23,603 bases of DNA from an uncultured Erwinia sp. (GTDB lineage Bacteria; Pseudomonadota; Gammaproteobacteria; Enterobacterales; Enterobacteriaceae): assembly GCA_946221915.1 (NCBI GenBank), contig CAMIKG010000067.1:1-23603 (forward strand), given 5' to 3'. The notes beneath the pieces are model-generated. The model ran no database searches, was not told the origin of the DNA, and saw only the letters and a list, made by a program, of their open reading frames with translations. The position numbers were made by a program, and so were the translations under genes. This document shows, piece by piece, positions 15,225 to 22,430 of this stretch (positions are counted from its first letter, which is position 1; every line of letters begins with the position of its first letter).

Positions 15225-15371
15225 GCGGAATCACGATCGCTCCCGAATTAACTTATTTCTTGTCGCAAATCAGATAACACGGCGGTTGCTGCTACATTTC
15301 TAATCAATAGCCGCAACAGTCATGTTATCCTGTCGCCGCCAGGACCGGAGGCGGGAAGAAGGGGAATTTCA

Positions 15372-16955
15372 GTGGTGGCATCAATCAAAAAGCGACGTGA
15401 ACGCAGCTGGCTGCTGCTGCTCGCCGCCGGTTTGTTACCGCTGGTGCTGTGTGTTTTCTTCACTTATTTCGCAGCGCAGCAGATGGAAAAACGCCAGCAA
15501 ATCGGCACCGCGCAGGCAGTGCTTAGCCAGGCGGAAAGGATTAGCGATCTGGCATGGAAAATGGTCGATCATCTGCAAACCTATGACCATCAGGCGTGTA
15601 ATGACGTCGGCAAAGATATCCAGCGCATCGGTTCCACCGCCGCTTATTTTCGTTCGATTGGTTTGAGCGCAGGCAATATCGTCCTTTGTTCCTCAGCTTA
15701 TGGCATCAACCCCGGCACCATCAGCAGCATGATCCGCGACCCGCGCACGCTGCCTTTGCCGGCAAAGATGAATAAATCGATTGCCGGTTCAGCCGGTGTG
15801 CCAGGACGTCCGGCGGTGTTCTTTTTGCGTCAGCAGCCCTCCGGAAATGGCGCCTTTGCCATGGTGGACGGGCAGTATCTGATCGACTTTATGCACGCTC
15901 TCGGCCAGCCACGCGATTACCAGGTTTCGATGCAGTTTGATAACGGCTATGTGATTAACACCGGCCGCGCGCAGCGTGACAACCACTGGCTGTTCAGCAC
16001 CCCGGTTTACCATGTTGCCTCTAAGCGTTATCCCATTTATATCAGCGTCGCCTCACCGGTTTCCGAAGCCATCAGCGCCTGGCGTCAGGTGTTTCTGACC
16101 TTTCTGCCAATGGCGGCCATACTGTCGCTGGTGCTGATGGCGCTGGCCAGCAGCTGGCTGCGGCGCAAAATGTCCTACCGCGATGAAATCCGCCGCGGCA
16201 TTCGCAACCATGAATTTAGTGTTCATTATCAGCCCGTTTATGACGTGACGCGCAACGCCTGTGGCGGCGCCGAAGCCCTGCTGCGCTGGCAGCGCCAGGA
16301 TGGCGAGTGGGTGCGTCCGGACGTGTTTATCGCCGCCGCCGAAGCTGAGGAGATGATTATTCCTCTGACGCAGCATCTGCTGGAGCTGGTTGCCGAAGAC
16401 GTTGAGCACTGGCAGGCGCAGGATAATTTCCATCTTGGCATCAATGTCGCCGCCGGGCACCTGCAGCACCCCTGTTTTGTTGATGATATTCGCCGTTTTG
16501 CCGCCAGAGTGGCGCATAAATCGCTGGTGATCATTCTGGAACTCACCGAGCGCAGCCTGATCAGCGAAGGCCAGGAAGTTGCCGAGAAGCTGGCGACTCT
16601 GCGCCGTGAAGGCATCGAAATCGCCATTGATGATTTCGGCACCGGTAATTGTTCGCTCTCCTACCTGCAGACCTTCGAGCTGGATTACCTGAAAATCGAT
16701 CGCGGTTTTATCAATGCCATCGAAAGCCTGGAGGGCGAAACGCCAGTGCTGGACGCGATAATTAGTCTCAGTCATAAATTAAATCTGCAGATTCTTGGCG
16801 AAGGCGTCGAAACCCCACTACAGTATCAATATCTGAAAAATCACGGCGTTACCTTTATCCAGGGCTATCTCTATGCCAGACCGATGAGCAATGAGGCCGT
16901 TATCCACTGGCTGCAGAAAGGAAACACCCCCCTGCCCGGTATTGTTACCCATTGA
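15372..16955 (+). CDS. Membrane CSS-domain EAL c-di-GMP phosphodiesterase
   Basis: 527 aa, architecture of the E. coli PdeC (YjcC) group. Membrane segment 13-33, periplasmic CSS domain about 34-240 with the CSS motif at 106-108 (VLCSSAYG) and a partner cysteine at C76, second membrane segment 241-263, and a cytosolic EAL domain from about 275. Catalytic residues look complete: EAL 301-303, N358 (INVAAGHL), E390 (ILELTER), D420-D421 (IDDFGTG), K441 (YLKIDRGF), E477 and E480 (GEGVET), Q497 (IQGYLYARPM). It should hydrolyse c-di-GMP to pGpG; in the family the periplasmic disulfide controls activity. Start is GTG at 15372 with AAGGGG upstream; GTG at 15375 is an alternative. It stands alone between yhhT and proP. 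Confidence 0.9.
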   Translation: MVASIKKRRERSWLLLLAAGLLPLVLCVFFTYFAAQQMEKRQQIGTAQAVLSQAERISDLAWKMVDHLQTYDHQACNDVGKDIQRIGSTAAYFRSIGLSAGNIVLCSSAYGINPGTISSMIRDPRTLPLPAKMNKSIAGSAGVPGRPAVFFLRQQPSGNGAFAMVDGQYLIDFMHALGQPRDYQVSMQFDNGYVINTGRAQRDNHWLFSTPVYHVASKRYPIYISVASPVSEAISAWRQVFLTFLPMAAILSLVLMALASSWLRRKMSYRDEIRRGIRNHEFSVHYQPVYDVTRNACGGAEALLRWQRQDGEWVRPDVFIAAAEAEEMIIPLTQHLLELVAEDVEHWQAQDNFHLGINVAAGHLQHPCFVDDIRRFAARVAHKSLVIILELTERSLISEGQEVAEKLATLRREGIEIAIDDFGTGNCSLSYLQTFELDYLKIDRGFINAIESLEGETPVLDAIISLSHKLNLQILGEGVETPLQYQYLKNHGVTFIQGYLYARPMSNEAVIHWLQKGNTPLPGIVTH

Positions 16956-16980
16956 TATATATAATTTTTTCTCACCTATT

Positions 16981-17008
16981 TTGTCAATTACTGTAAACAC
17001 GATATACT
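16981..17008 (+). promoter_or_regulatory. Predicted sigma70 promoter of proP
   Basis: TTGTCA (16981-16986) and TATACT (17003-17008) are 16 nt apart, each 5 of 6 to consensus. It would give a leader of about 140 nt before proP. E. coli proP has two promoters (osmotic P1 and Fis/RpoS P2); which one this matches cannot be told here. Confidence 0.5.
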
Positions 17009-17154
17009 AGTACCAGACAGATATCGTTTTACCGACACAAAAATCAGGTATTTGTCTCGTTATTTATGGCTATTTGCATAGACAATTTTGCACGCTGGCA
17101 ACCCCTGCCACGTGTCATGTTTTTTGGGAAACACATCAATACAGGGCGATTTAT

Positions 17155-18660
17155 ATGAAGCTACGTAGGAAGCGTGTAAAACCAATTCAGCTGGATGATG
17201 TAACTATCATCGATGACGCAAGGTTACGTAAGGCGATTACCGCCGCCTCTTTAGGCAACGCGATGGAGTGGTTTGACTTCGGCGTGTACGGTTTTGTGGC
17301 CTATGCTCTCGGTAAAGTCTTCTTCCCCGGCGCTGATCCTGGCGTACAGATGATCGCCGCACTGGCGACCTTTTCCGTACCCTTCCTGATCCGTCCACTG
17401 GGTGGTCTGTTCTTTGGCGCGCTGGGCGATAAATATGGCCGCCAGAAAATTCTCGCCATCACTATTGTGATCATGTCGCTGAGTACCTTCGCCATTGGTC
17501 TGATCCCCTCCTATGAAACCATCGGCATCTGGGCGCCAATCCTGCTGCTGCTGGCGAAAATGGCGCAGGGCTTCTCGGTCGGCGGTGAATATACCGGTGC
17601 CTCCATCTTTGTCGCCGAGTACTCTCCGGACCGGAAACGCGGCTTTATGGGCAGCTGGCTGGACTTCGGTTCGATTGCCGGCTTCGTGCTTGGTGCGGGA
17701 GTGGTGGTACTGATCTCCGCCATCGTCGGCGAAGAGCAGTTCCTTGAGTGGGGCTGGCGTATTCCGTTCTTCCTCGCCCTGCCGCTGGGTATCATCGGCC
17801 TCTATCTGCGCCATGCGCTGGAAGAGACCCCGGCGTTCCAGCAGCATGTGGACAAACTGGAACAGGGCGACCGTGATGGCCTGCGCGAAGGACCAAAAGT
17901 CTCGTTTAAAGAGATTGCCACTAAGCACTGGAAAAGCCTGCTGGTGTGCGTTGGCCTGGTGATTGCCACCAACGTCACCTACTACATGCTGCTGACCTAT
18001 ATGCCGAGCTATCTGTCGCATAACCTGCACTACTCGGAAGACCACGGCGTATTAATTATTATCGCCATTATGATCGGTATGCTGTTTGTGCAGCCGGTGA
18101 TGGGTCTGCTGAGTGACCGCTTCGGTCGTCGCCCGTTTGTGATTTGCGGCAGTCTGGCGCTGATTGTGCTGGCTATCCCGTGCTTTATGCTGATCAACAG
18201 TAACGTGCTTGGTTTGATTTTCGCTGGTCTGCTGATTCTGGCGGTGATCCTGAACTCCTTCACCGGCGTGATGGCTTCCACCCTGCCAGCGATGTTCCCG
18301 ACGCATATCCGCTACAGCGCGCTGGCGAGCGCCTTTAATATTTCGGTGCTGATTGCCGGTCTGACGCCAACCGCGGCGGCCTGGCTGGTGGAAGCGTCCG
18401 GTGACCTGTATATGCCCGCCTACTATCTGATGGTGGTGGCGCTGATTGGTCTGATCACCGGCTTCACCATGAAAGAGACGGCGAATAAACCGCTGCGCGG
18501 TGCGACACCTGCGGCGTCGGATCTGGCGGAAGCGAAAGAGATTCTGCAGGAACATCACGATAATATTGAGCAGAAAATCGAAGATATCACGGCTGAAATC
18601 GCGCAGCTGGAAGAGAAGCGTAAAAACCTGATCAACCAGCACCCGCATATCAACGGCTAA
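17155..18660 (+). CDS. proP: ProP, osmosensing proline/glycine-betaine:H+ symporter
   Basis: 501 aa, near-collinear with the 500 aa E. coli ProP. MFS fold with 12 membrane segments; it takes up proline, betaine and ectoine and is activated by osmotic upshift. Signatures: AITAASLGNAMEWFDFGVYG, LGDKYGRQKILAIT (A-motif), GFSVGGEYTGASIFVAEYSP and LSDRFGRRPFV. The C-terminal coiled coil is present at about 464-495, with heptad core I471, I475, I478, I482, L485, R489, L492. R489 corresponds to the core arginine (Arg488) of E. coli ProP linked to antiparallel dimer formation. The open frame starts at 17074, but ATG at 17155 with AGGGC upstream gives the family start MKLRRKRVKPI. Ends in a strong terminator. 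Not part of the inositol pathway. Confidence 0.96.
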   Translation: MKLRRKRVKPIQLDDVTIIDDARLRKAITAASLGNAMEWFDFGVYGFVAYALGKVFFPGADPGVQMIAALATFSVPFLIRPLGGLFFGALGDKYGRQKILAITIVIMSLSTFAIGLIPSYETIGIWAPILLLLAKMAQGFSVGGEYTGASIFVAEYSPDRKRGFMGSWLDFGSIAGFVLGAGVVVLISAIVGEEQFLEWGWRIPFFLALPLGIIGLYLRHALEETPAFQQHVDKLEQGDRDGLREGPKVSFKEIATKHWKSLLVCVGLVIATNVTYYMLLTYMPSYLSHNLHYSEDHGVLIIIAIMIGMLFVQPVMGLLSDRFGRRPFVICGSLALIVLAIPCFMLINSNVLGLIFAGLLILAVILNSFTGVMASTLPAMFPTHIRYSALASAFNISVLIAGLTPTAAAWLVEASGDLYMPAYYLMVVALIGLITGFTMKETANKPLRGATPAASDLAEAKEILQEHHDNIEQKIEDITAEIAQLEEKRKNLINQHPHING

Positions 18661-18674
18661 CCTTTCTGACTAAT

Positions 18675-18704
18675 AAAACGGCCCTGGACAGGGCCGTTTT
18701 TTTT
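18675..18704 (+). terminator. Intrinsic terminator after proP
   Basis: An 11 bp stem (AAAACGGCCCT 18675-18685 with 18690-18700) has a GGAC loop and runs into eight T residues. It starts 14 nt after the proP stop and isolates it from the LacI-family gene. Confidence 0.95.
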
Positions 18705-18766
18705 CAGCGTTGCGCTGGTGCTCACAAACCTTCCCCCTCCTCCCCCTGTTATCCACCTGCAGAGCG

Positions 18767-18791
18767 TGATAACTTTCTATCAAACTGATAG
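18767..18791. promoter_or_regulatory. TGATAG-type operator before the LacI-family gene
   Basis: CTATCA (18777-18782) and TGATAG (18786-18791) form a perfect inverted repeat with a 3 nt spacer; a third half-site TGATA is at 18767. The same TGATAG/CTATCA half-sites flank the larger palindrome upstream of the transporter gene (19914-19942), which suggests autoregulation by the LacI-family protein encoded 15 nt downstream. Confidence 0.5.
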
Positions 18792-18805
18792 TAAGCAGAT
18801 CACCG

Positions 18806-19837
18806 ATGAAAAATACCACGATAAAAGACATCGCGCTGGCGGCAGGCGTCGGCGTTGCCACCGTTGACCGCGTACTCAACCGGCGTGCCCCGGTGCGCGA
18901 GGAAACCGAAAGCAAAGTCATCGCGGCCGCGCAGCGGCTGGGTTATCGTTTCCCGCCAGGCTACGCCTCTGAGCCACCGCCATCACGCGCCGGGCTGAAG
19001 ATGAAAATGGGATTTATCCTGCTGCCTGGCGACTACTCGTTTTATGCCCATTTGCGTCAGCAGCTGATACAGCACGCTGCGCCCTGGCACACCGCAGAAA
19101 CGCCGCCGGAATTCTGCTTCCATGCGATTGATGCGATTGAGGAAACGGCGGCGAAAATCCGCGAACTGGCGACGCGCGTCGAGGTGATTGGCCTGGTGGC
19201 GCTGGATAATGCCTTAATCCGTCACGCTGTTGCGGAAGTGTCGCGCCAGGGGGTCAAAGTCTTTACCCTGCTTTCCGATCTGTCACCCTGCGGCCATGCC
19301 GGTTATATCGGCCTCGACAACCGTAAAGCGGGCAGAACCGCAGGCTGGGCGGTAGAAAAACTGGTGCGCCATAGCGGCGAAATTGGCATTATCATCGGCG
19401 ATAATCAGTTTTTGTGCCAGGAAACCTGTGAAATCAGCTTCCGTTCCTATTTGCGCGAACGCCTCAGCGAGCATCAGGTACTGGAGCCGCTGAAAAGTCA
19501 TGAGACGATTGCGGGCGGTTACCAGGCCGCACAACAGTTGCTGCGCGATCATCCCCGTCTGGCCTGCATTTATGCGCCGTGCGGCGGGATTGAAGGCATG
19601 GTGGCGGCGCTGAAAGAGAGCGGCAGACAGCAGTCCGTGGCGCTGATTTGTCATGGGCCGTTTCAGCACAGCCAGCTGGCGCTGATCAACAGTGAAGTGG
19701 AGCTGGTGATCAATCAGCGGCTGGATGAGTTCGCCGCCGCCGTCATCAACGGCTTCCGCCAGAGTCTGCAGGAACCCGCCAGTGGCTTTATCAATCGTAC
19801 GTTTAGCTTTGAACTGCTGATGCGCGAAAACGCCTGA
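18806..19837 (+). CDS. LacI-family transcriptional regulator
   Basis: 343 aa. The N-terminal HTH is clear: TIKDIALAAGVGVATVDRVL (5-24), then NRRAPVREETESKVIAAAQR and the hinge LGYR (45-48). The rest is a periplasmic-binding-protein-like sensor domain (about 65-340), with FILLPGDYSFYAHLRQQL, VIGLVALDN and YIGLDNRKAGRTAG. It probably senses an inositol-related sugar and controls the transporter, TIM-barrel and oxidoreductase genes that follow, through TGATAG-type sites seen both before this gene and before the transporter gene. ATG at 18806 has no strong Shine-Dalgarno, suiting a low-level regulator. A hairpin after the stop separates it from the transporter gene. Ligand unknown. Confidence 0.88.
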   Translation: MKNTTIKDIALAAGVGVATVDRVLNRRAPVREETESKVIAAAQRLGYRFPPGYASEPPPSRAGLKMKMGFILLPGDYSFYAHLRQQLIQHAAPWHTAETPPEFCFHAIDAIEETAAKIRELATRVEVIGLVALDNALIRHAVAEVSRQGVKVFTLLSDLSPCGHAGYIGLDNRKAGRTAGWAVEKLVRHSGEIGIIIGDNQFLCQETCEISFRSYLRERLSEHQVLEPLKSHETIAGGYQAAQQLLRDHPRLACIYAPCGGIEGMVAALKESGRQQSVALICHGPFQHSQLALINSEVELVINQRLDEFAAAVINGFRQSLQEPASGFINRTFSFELLMRENA

Positions 19838-19842
19838 CCCCT

Positions 19843-19865
19843 GATGCTGCAGGGCCTGCAGCATC
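19843..19865 (+). terminator. Probable terminator after the LacI-family gene
   Basis: A 9 bp stem (GATGCTGCA 19843-19851 with TGCAGCATC 19857-19865) has a GGGCC loop, 5 nt after the stop. The tail is C- then T-rich (CCTTCCTTTTCT), so termination may be incomplete. Confidence 0.55.
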
Positions 19866-19913
19866 CCCCCTTCCTTTTCTGCGCCAGGACTGACCTCTTA
19901 ACTCCCACTGAAA

Positions 19914-19942
19914 TGATAGTTTTATATCATTTAAAACTATCA
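19914..19942. promoter_or_regulatory. 29 bp palindrome upstream of the IolT-like transporter gene
   Basis: Perfect inverted repeat, arms TGATAGTTTTA (19914-19924) and TAAAACTATCA (19932-19942), spacer 7 nt. It shares TGATAG half-sites with 18777-18791. A TAATAT hexamer follows at 19947-19952. Likely operator of the LacI-family regulator. Confidence 0.6.
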
Positions 19943-19976
19943 CAAATAATATGATCGCCATCAAAAAACAAACATT

Positions 19977-19989
19977 CCATCATTGATGG
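19977..19989. promoter_or_regulatory. Second palindrome upstream of the IolT-like transporter gene
   Basis: CCATCA-T-TGATGG is a perfect 13 bp palindrome, 55 nt before the chosen start. It differs from the TGATAG sites and may bind the same or another regulator. Confidence 0.35.
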
Positions 19990-20043
19990 TTTTGAAATGT
20001 TCATTTAACAATGCAGGGAAACGACAAAGACAAGGAACCCTGT

Positions 20044-21477
20044 ATGACTCTCCCTACGTTACGTCATAACCTGCAGTATGTAATGGCAATCTGCTGCGTC
20101 GCGGCGCTTGGCGGGCTGCTGTTTGGTTATGACTCTTCTGTTATCTCCGGGGCAATTGAACCTCTCAGCCACCACTATCAACTCACGCCAGCGGAAACCG
20201 GCTGGGCAGTATCTAATGTGATCATCGGCTGCGTCGTCGGCTGCCTGATCGCCGGGAATCTTGCCGATCGTTTTGGCCGCAAGAAGATCCTGATCCTGAC
20301 CGCCATCCTGTTTATCGCCTCCGTGGCGGGCACTGCGCTGGCGCCGGATTTCACCACCTTCGTCGCTTTCCGCATTCTTGGCGGATTAGGTATCGGTATG
20401 GCCACCGTGGTCTCGCCGGTGTATATCGCCGAAGTCGCGCCAAAAGATTACCGTGGCCGCGCAATGACCATGCATACCGTCTGCTGCGTTGCCGGTCAGG
20501 TGCTGGTGCTGCTCACCAACTACCTGATTGCCAAAGACGCCTCCCAGGAGTGGCTGAACAGCACCGGCTGGCGCTGGATGCTCGGCTCCGCGTTTGTGCC
20601 CTGCATACTGTTCTTTATTTTCGTCGGCTTTATCCCGGAAACGCCACGCTGGAACGTGATGGCGGGTCGCGATGAGCAGGCGCTGCGCACCCTGACGAAA
20701 ATATCCAGCGCAGAACATGCGAAAAAGGTGCTGCTGGAGATCCAGCAGTCACTGCGCAGCCAGCCAGAAGCGGGCCAGCCTGCAGAAGCGGTGAAATTCA
20801 CCCGCAGGACGATGGTTTTCCTGGTGATTGGCATCGGGCTGGCGATCTTTAACCAGCTGACCGGCATCAATGTGATTCAGTATTTCGGCCCATCGCTGCT
20901 GATGAACGTTACCGACAATATGCAGGACGCGATGTTTATGACCATCGGGCTGGCGGCGCTGCAGTTTGCCGGGGTGCTGGTCGGCATGATGCTGATTGAC
21001 CGCATCGGACGCAAAATCCTGTTGCTGGTGGGTTCGCTGGGTTCTGCTTTCTGCCTGCTGGTGACCTTCGCCACCTTCTATTTCGGCGTCAAAGGCATCC
21101 CGTCCGTGATTGGCCTGTTCGGCTTTATGTTTATCTTCGGCGCCACCTGGTCACAGGTCGTCTGGACGGTGATCGGCGAAATCTTCCCGAACCGTCTGCG
21201 TGCTGCCGGGATGGGCTTTTCCATCGGCGCAATGTGGATTTCTAACTTCCTGGTCAGCCAGACCTTCCCAATGATGAACCAGAACGCGTGGCTGAGCGAA
21301 CAGTTCCACGGCGGCTTCCCACTGCTGCTGTTCGCGGTCTGCTCACTGGTCTCGTGGTGGTTCGTCAATACCTGCCTGCCGGAAACCAAAGGCGTGGCGC
21401 TGGAGAAAATGGAAGCGCTGGTACTGGAACGTTTTGACGCAGCCGCAGGTAAAAAAGAACGCCTGCACACTCACTGA
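20044..21477 (+). CDS. iolT: IolT-like sugar-porter MFS transporter
   Basis: 477 aa MFS sugar:H+ symporter with 12 predicted membrane segments. Sugar-porter hallmarks: GGLLFGYDSSVISGA (23-37), DRFGRKK (75-81), the VYIAEVAPKDYRGR block (126-139), PETPRW (198-203), NQLTGINVIQYFGP (270-283, substrate-contact helix 7), a second DRIGRK, and PETKG (446-450) before the C-terminal tail. Neighbouring inositol-type enzymes suggest it imports myo-inositol or a related cyclitol; it is the only evident candidate inositol importer in the window. The frame opens at 20011, but ATG at 20044 is preferred: AAGGA lies upstream while the earlier ATG has none. Ends in tandem TGA-TAA. First of three closely spaced genes. 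Substrate not provable from sequence. Confidence 0.8.
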   Translation: MTLPTLRHNLQYVMAICCVAALGGLLFGYDSSVISGAIEPLSHHYQLTPAETGWAVSNVIIGCVVGCLIAGNLADRFGRKKILILTAILFIASVAGTALAPDFTTFVAFRILGGLGIGMATVVSPVYIAEVAPKDYRGRAMTMHTVCCVAGQVLVLLTNYLIAKDASQEWLNSTGWRWMLGSAFVPCILFFIFVGFIPETPRWNVMAGRDEQALRTLTKISSAEHAKKVLLEIQQSLRSQPEAGQPAEAVKFTRRTMVFLVIGIGLAIFNQLTGINVIQYFGPSLLMNVTDNMQDAMFMTIGLAALQFAGVLVGMMLIDRIGRKILLLVGSLGSAFCLLVTFATFYFGVKGIPSVIGLFGFMFIFGATWSQVVWTVIGEIFPNRLRAAGMGFSIGAMWISNFLVSQTFPMMNQNAWLSEQFHGGFPLLLFAVCSLVSWWFVNTCLPETKGVALEKMEALVLERFDAAAGKKERLHTH

Positions 21478-21493
21478 TAACTGGACAACGATC

Positions 21494-22417
21494 ATGACCA
21501 TACATATTGCTAATGCCCCCTGCAGCTGGGGCGTCGATGACCCGAAAAACCCGCATCTGCCACCGTATCAAAAGGTGCTGCAGGAAGCCGCACAGGCCGG
21601 TTATCGCAGTATTGAACTCGGCCCGTGGAGCTATCTGCCCACCGACCATGCGCAGCTGACTGCCGAGCTGAACCAGCACGGCCTGTCACTGGTCGCTGGC
21701 ACCATCTTCGACGATTTGGTGAGTGAAGCGAATTTTGACAACATCGTGACGCTGACCCATAACATCTGCCGCACGCTGTCCGCCGCGCCAACCGCACTGA
21801 AAACCCACGGTGATAACGCGCCTGCGCCGTATCTGGTGATTATCGATTTCGGTAACGCCGAACGCGCAAGGCTGGCGGGCCAGGTGGCGAAAGCGCCGCG
21901 CCTCAGCGATGCCGACTGGCAGCGGATGATCGCGCACATCACCACCATCAGCAAAATTGCCCGCGACGAGTATGGCGTGCGTCCGGTGATCCACCCCCAT
22001 GCGGGCGGCTGCATCGAATTTGCCGATGAACTGGAAAAAATCGTCGCGGATATTCCGCACGACGTGGCTGGCCTGTGCCTCGATACCGGCCACCTCTACT
22101 ACGCCAGCATGGACCCGGTGGCCGCACTGGACAAATACTTCGCACGCATCGATTACCTGCATTTTAAGGATGTGAATCAGCAGGTATTCGACAATGCGCT
22201 GAACAGTGAACTGGATTTCTTCACCGCCTGCGCCGAAGGGGTGATGTGCCCGCTCGGCACTGGCGCAATTGACTATCCGGCGGTGCGCGCGCTACTGAGC
22301 GCGCGTAATTATCAGGGGTGGATCACCATCGAACAGGAACGCGACCCGCGCAATGTCGCCACCAGTCTGCGCGATGTCACCGCCAGCCTGAACTACCTGC
22401 AATCTGTTGGATTCTGA
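21494..22417 (+). CDS. IolE/MocC-like TIM-barrel dehydratase or isomerase
   Basis: 307 aa, xylose isomerase-like TIM barrel, related to IolE but clearly different from the IolE at 43-939. The start IANAPCSWGV (5-14) is typical of the MocC/IolE-like group of inositol and rhizopine catabolism. Conserved blocks: VIHPHAGG (165-172), GLCLDTGH (193-200, D197 and H200), YLHFKDVN (221-228, H223 and D226), PLGTGAIDYPAV (253-264) and TIEQERDP (278-285, E280 and E282). These mirror HHHMGT, FDTGH, HVHLKDV, VPGDG and VEAEQDP of IolE, so dehydration or isomerisation of an inosose is likely. ATG at 21494 is 16 nt after the transporter stop, with a weak site; 13 nt separate it from the next gene, so the three are an operon. 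Exact substrate unknown. Confidence 0.82.
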   Translation: MTIHIANAPCSWGVDDPKNPHLPPYQKVLQEAAQAGYRSIELGPWSYLPTDHAQLTAELNQHGLSLVAGTIFDDLVSEANFDNIVTLTHNICRTLSAAPTALKTHGDNAPAPYLVIIDFGNAERARLAGQVAKAPRLSDADWQRMIAHITTISKIARDEYGVRPVIHPHAGGCIEFADELEKIVADIPHDVAGLCLDTGHLYYASMDPVAALDKYFARIDYLHFKDVNQQVFDNALNSELDFFTACAEGVMCPLGTGAIDYPAVRALLSARNYQGWITIEQERDPRNVATSLRDVTASLNYLQSVGF

Positions 22418-22430
22418 GGAGAGGCACACG

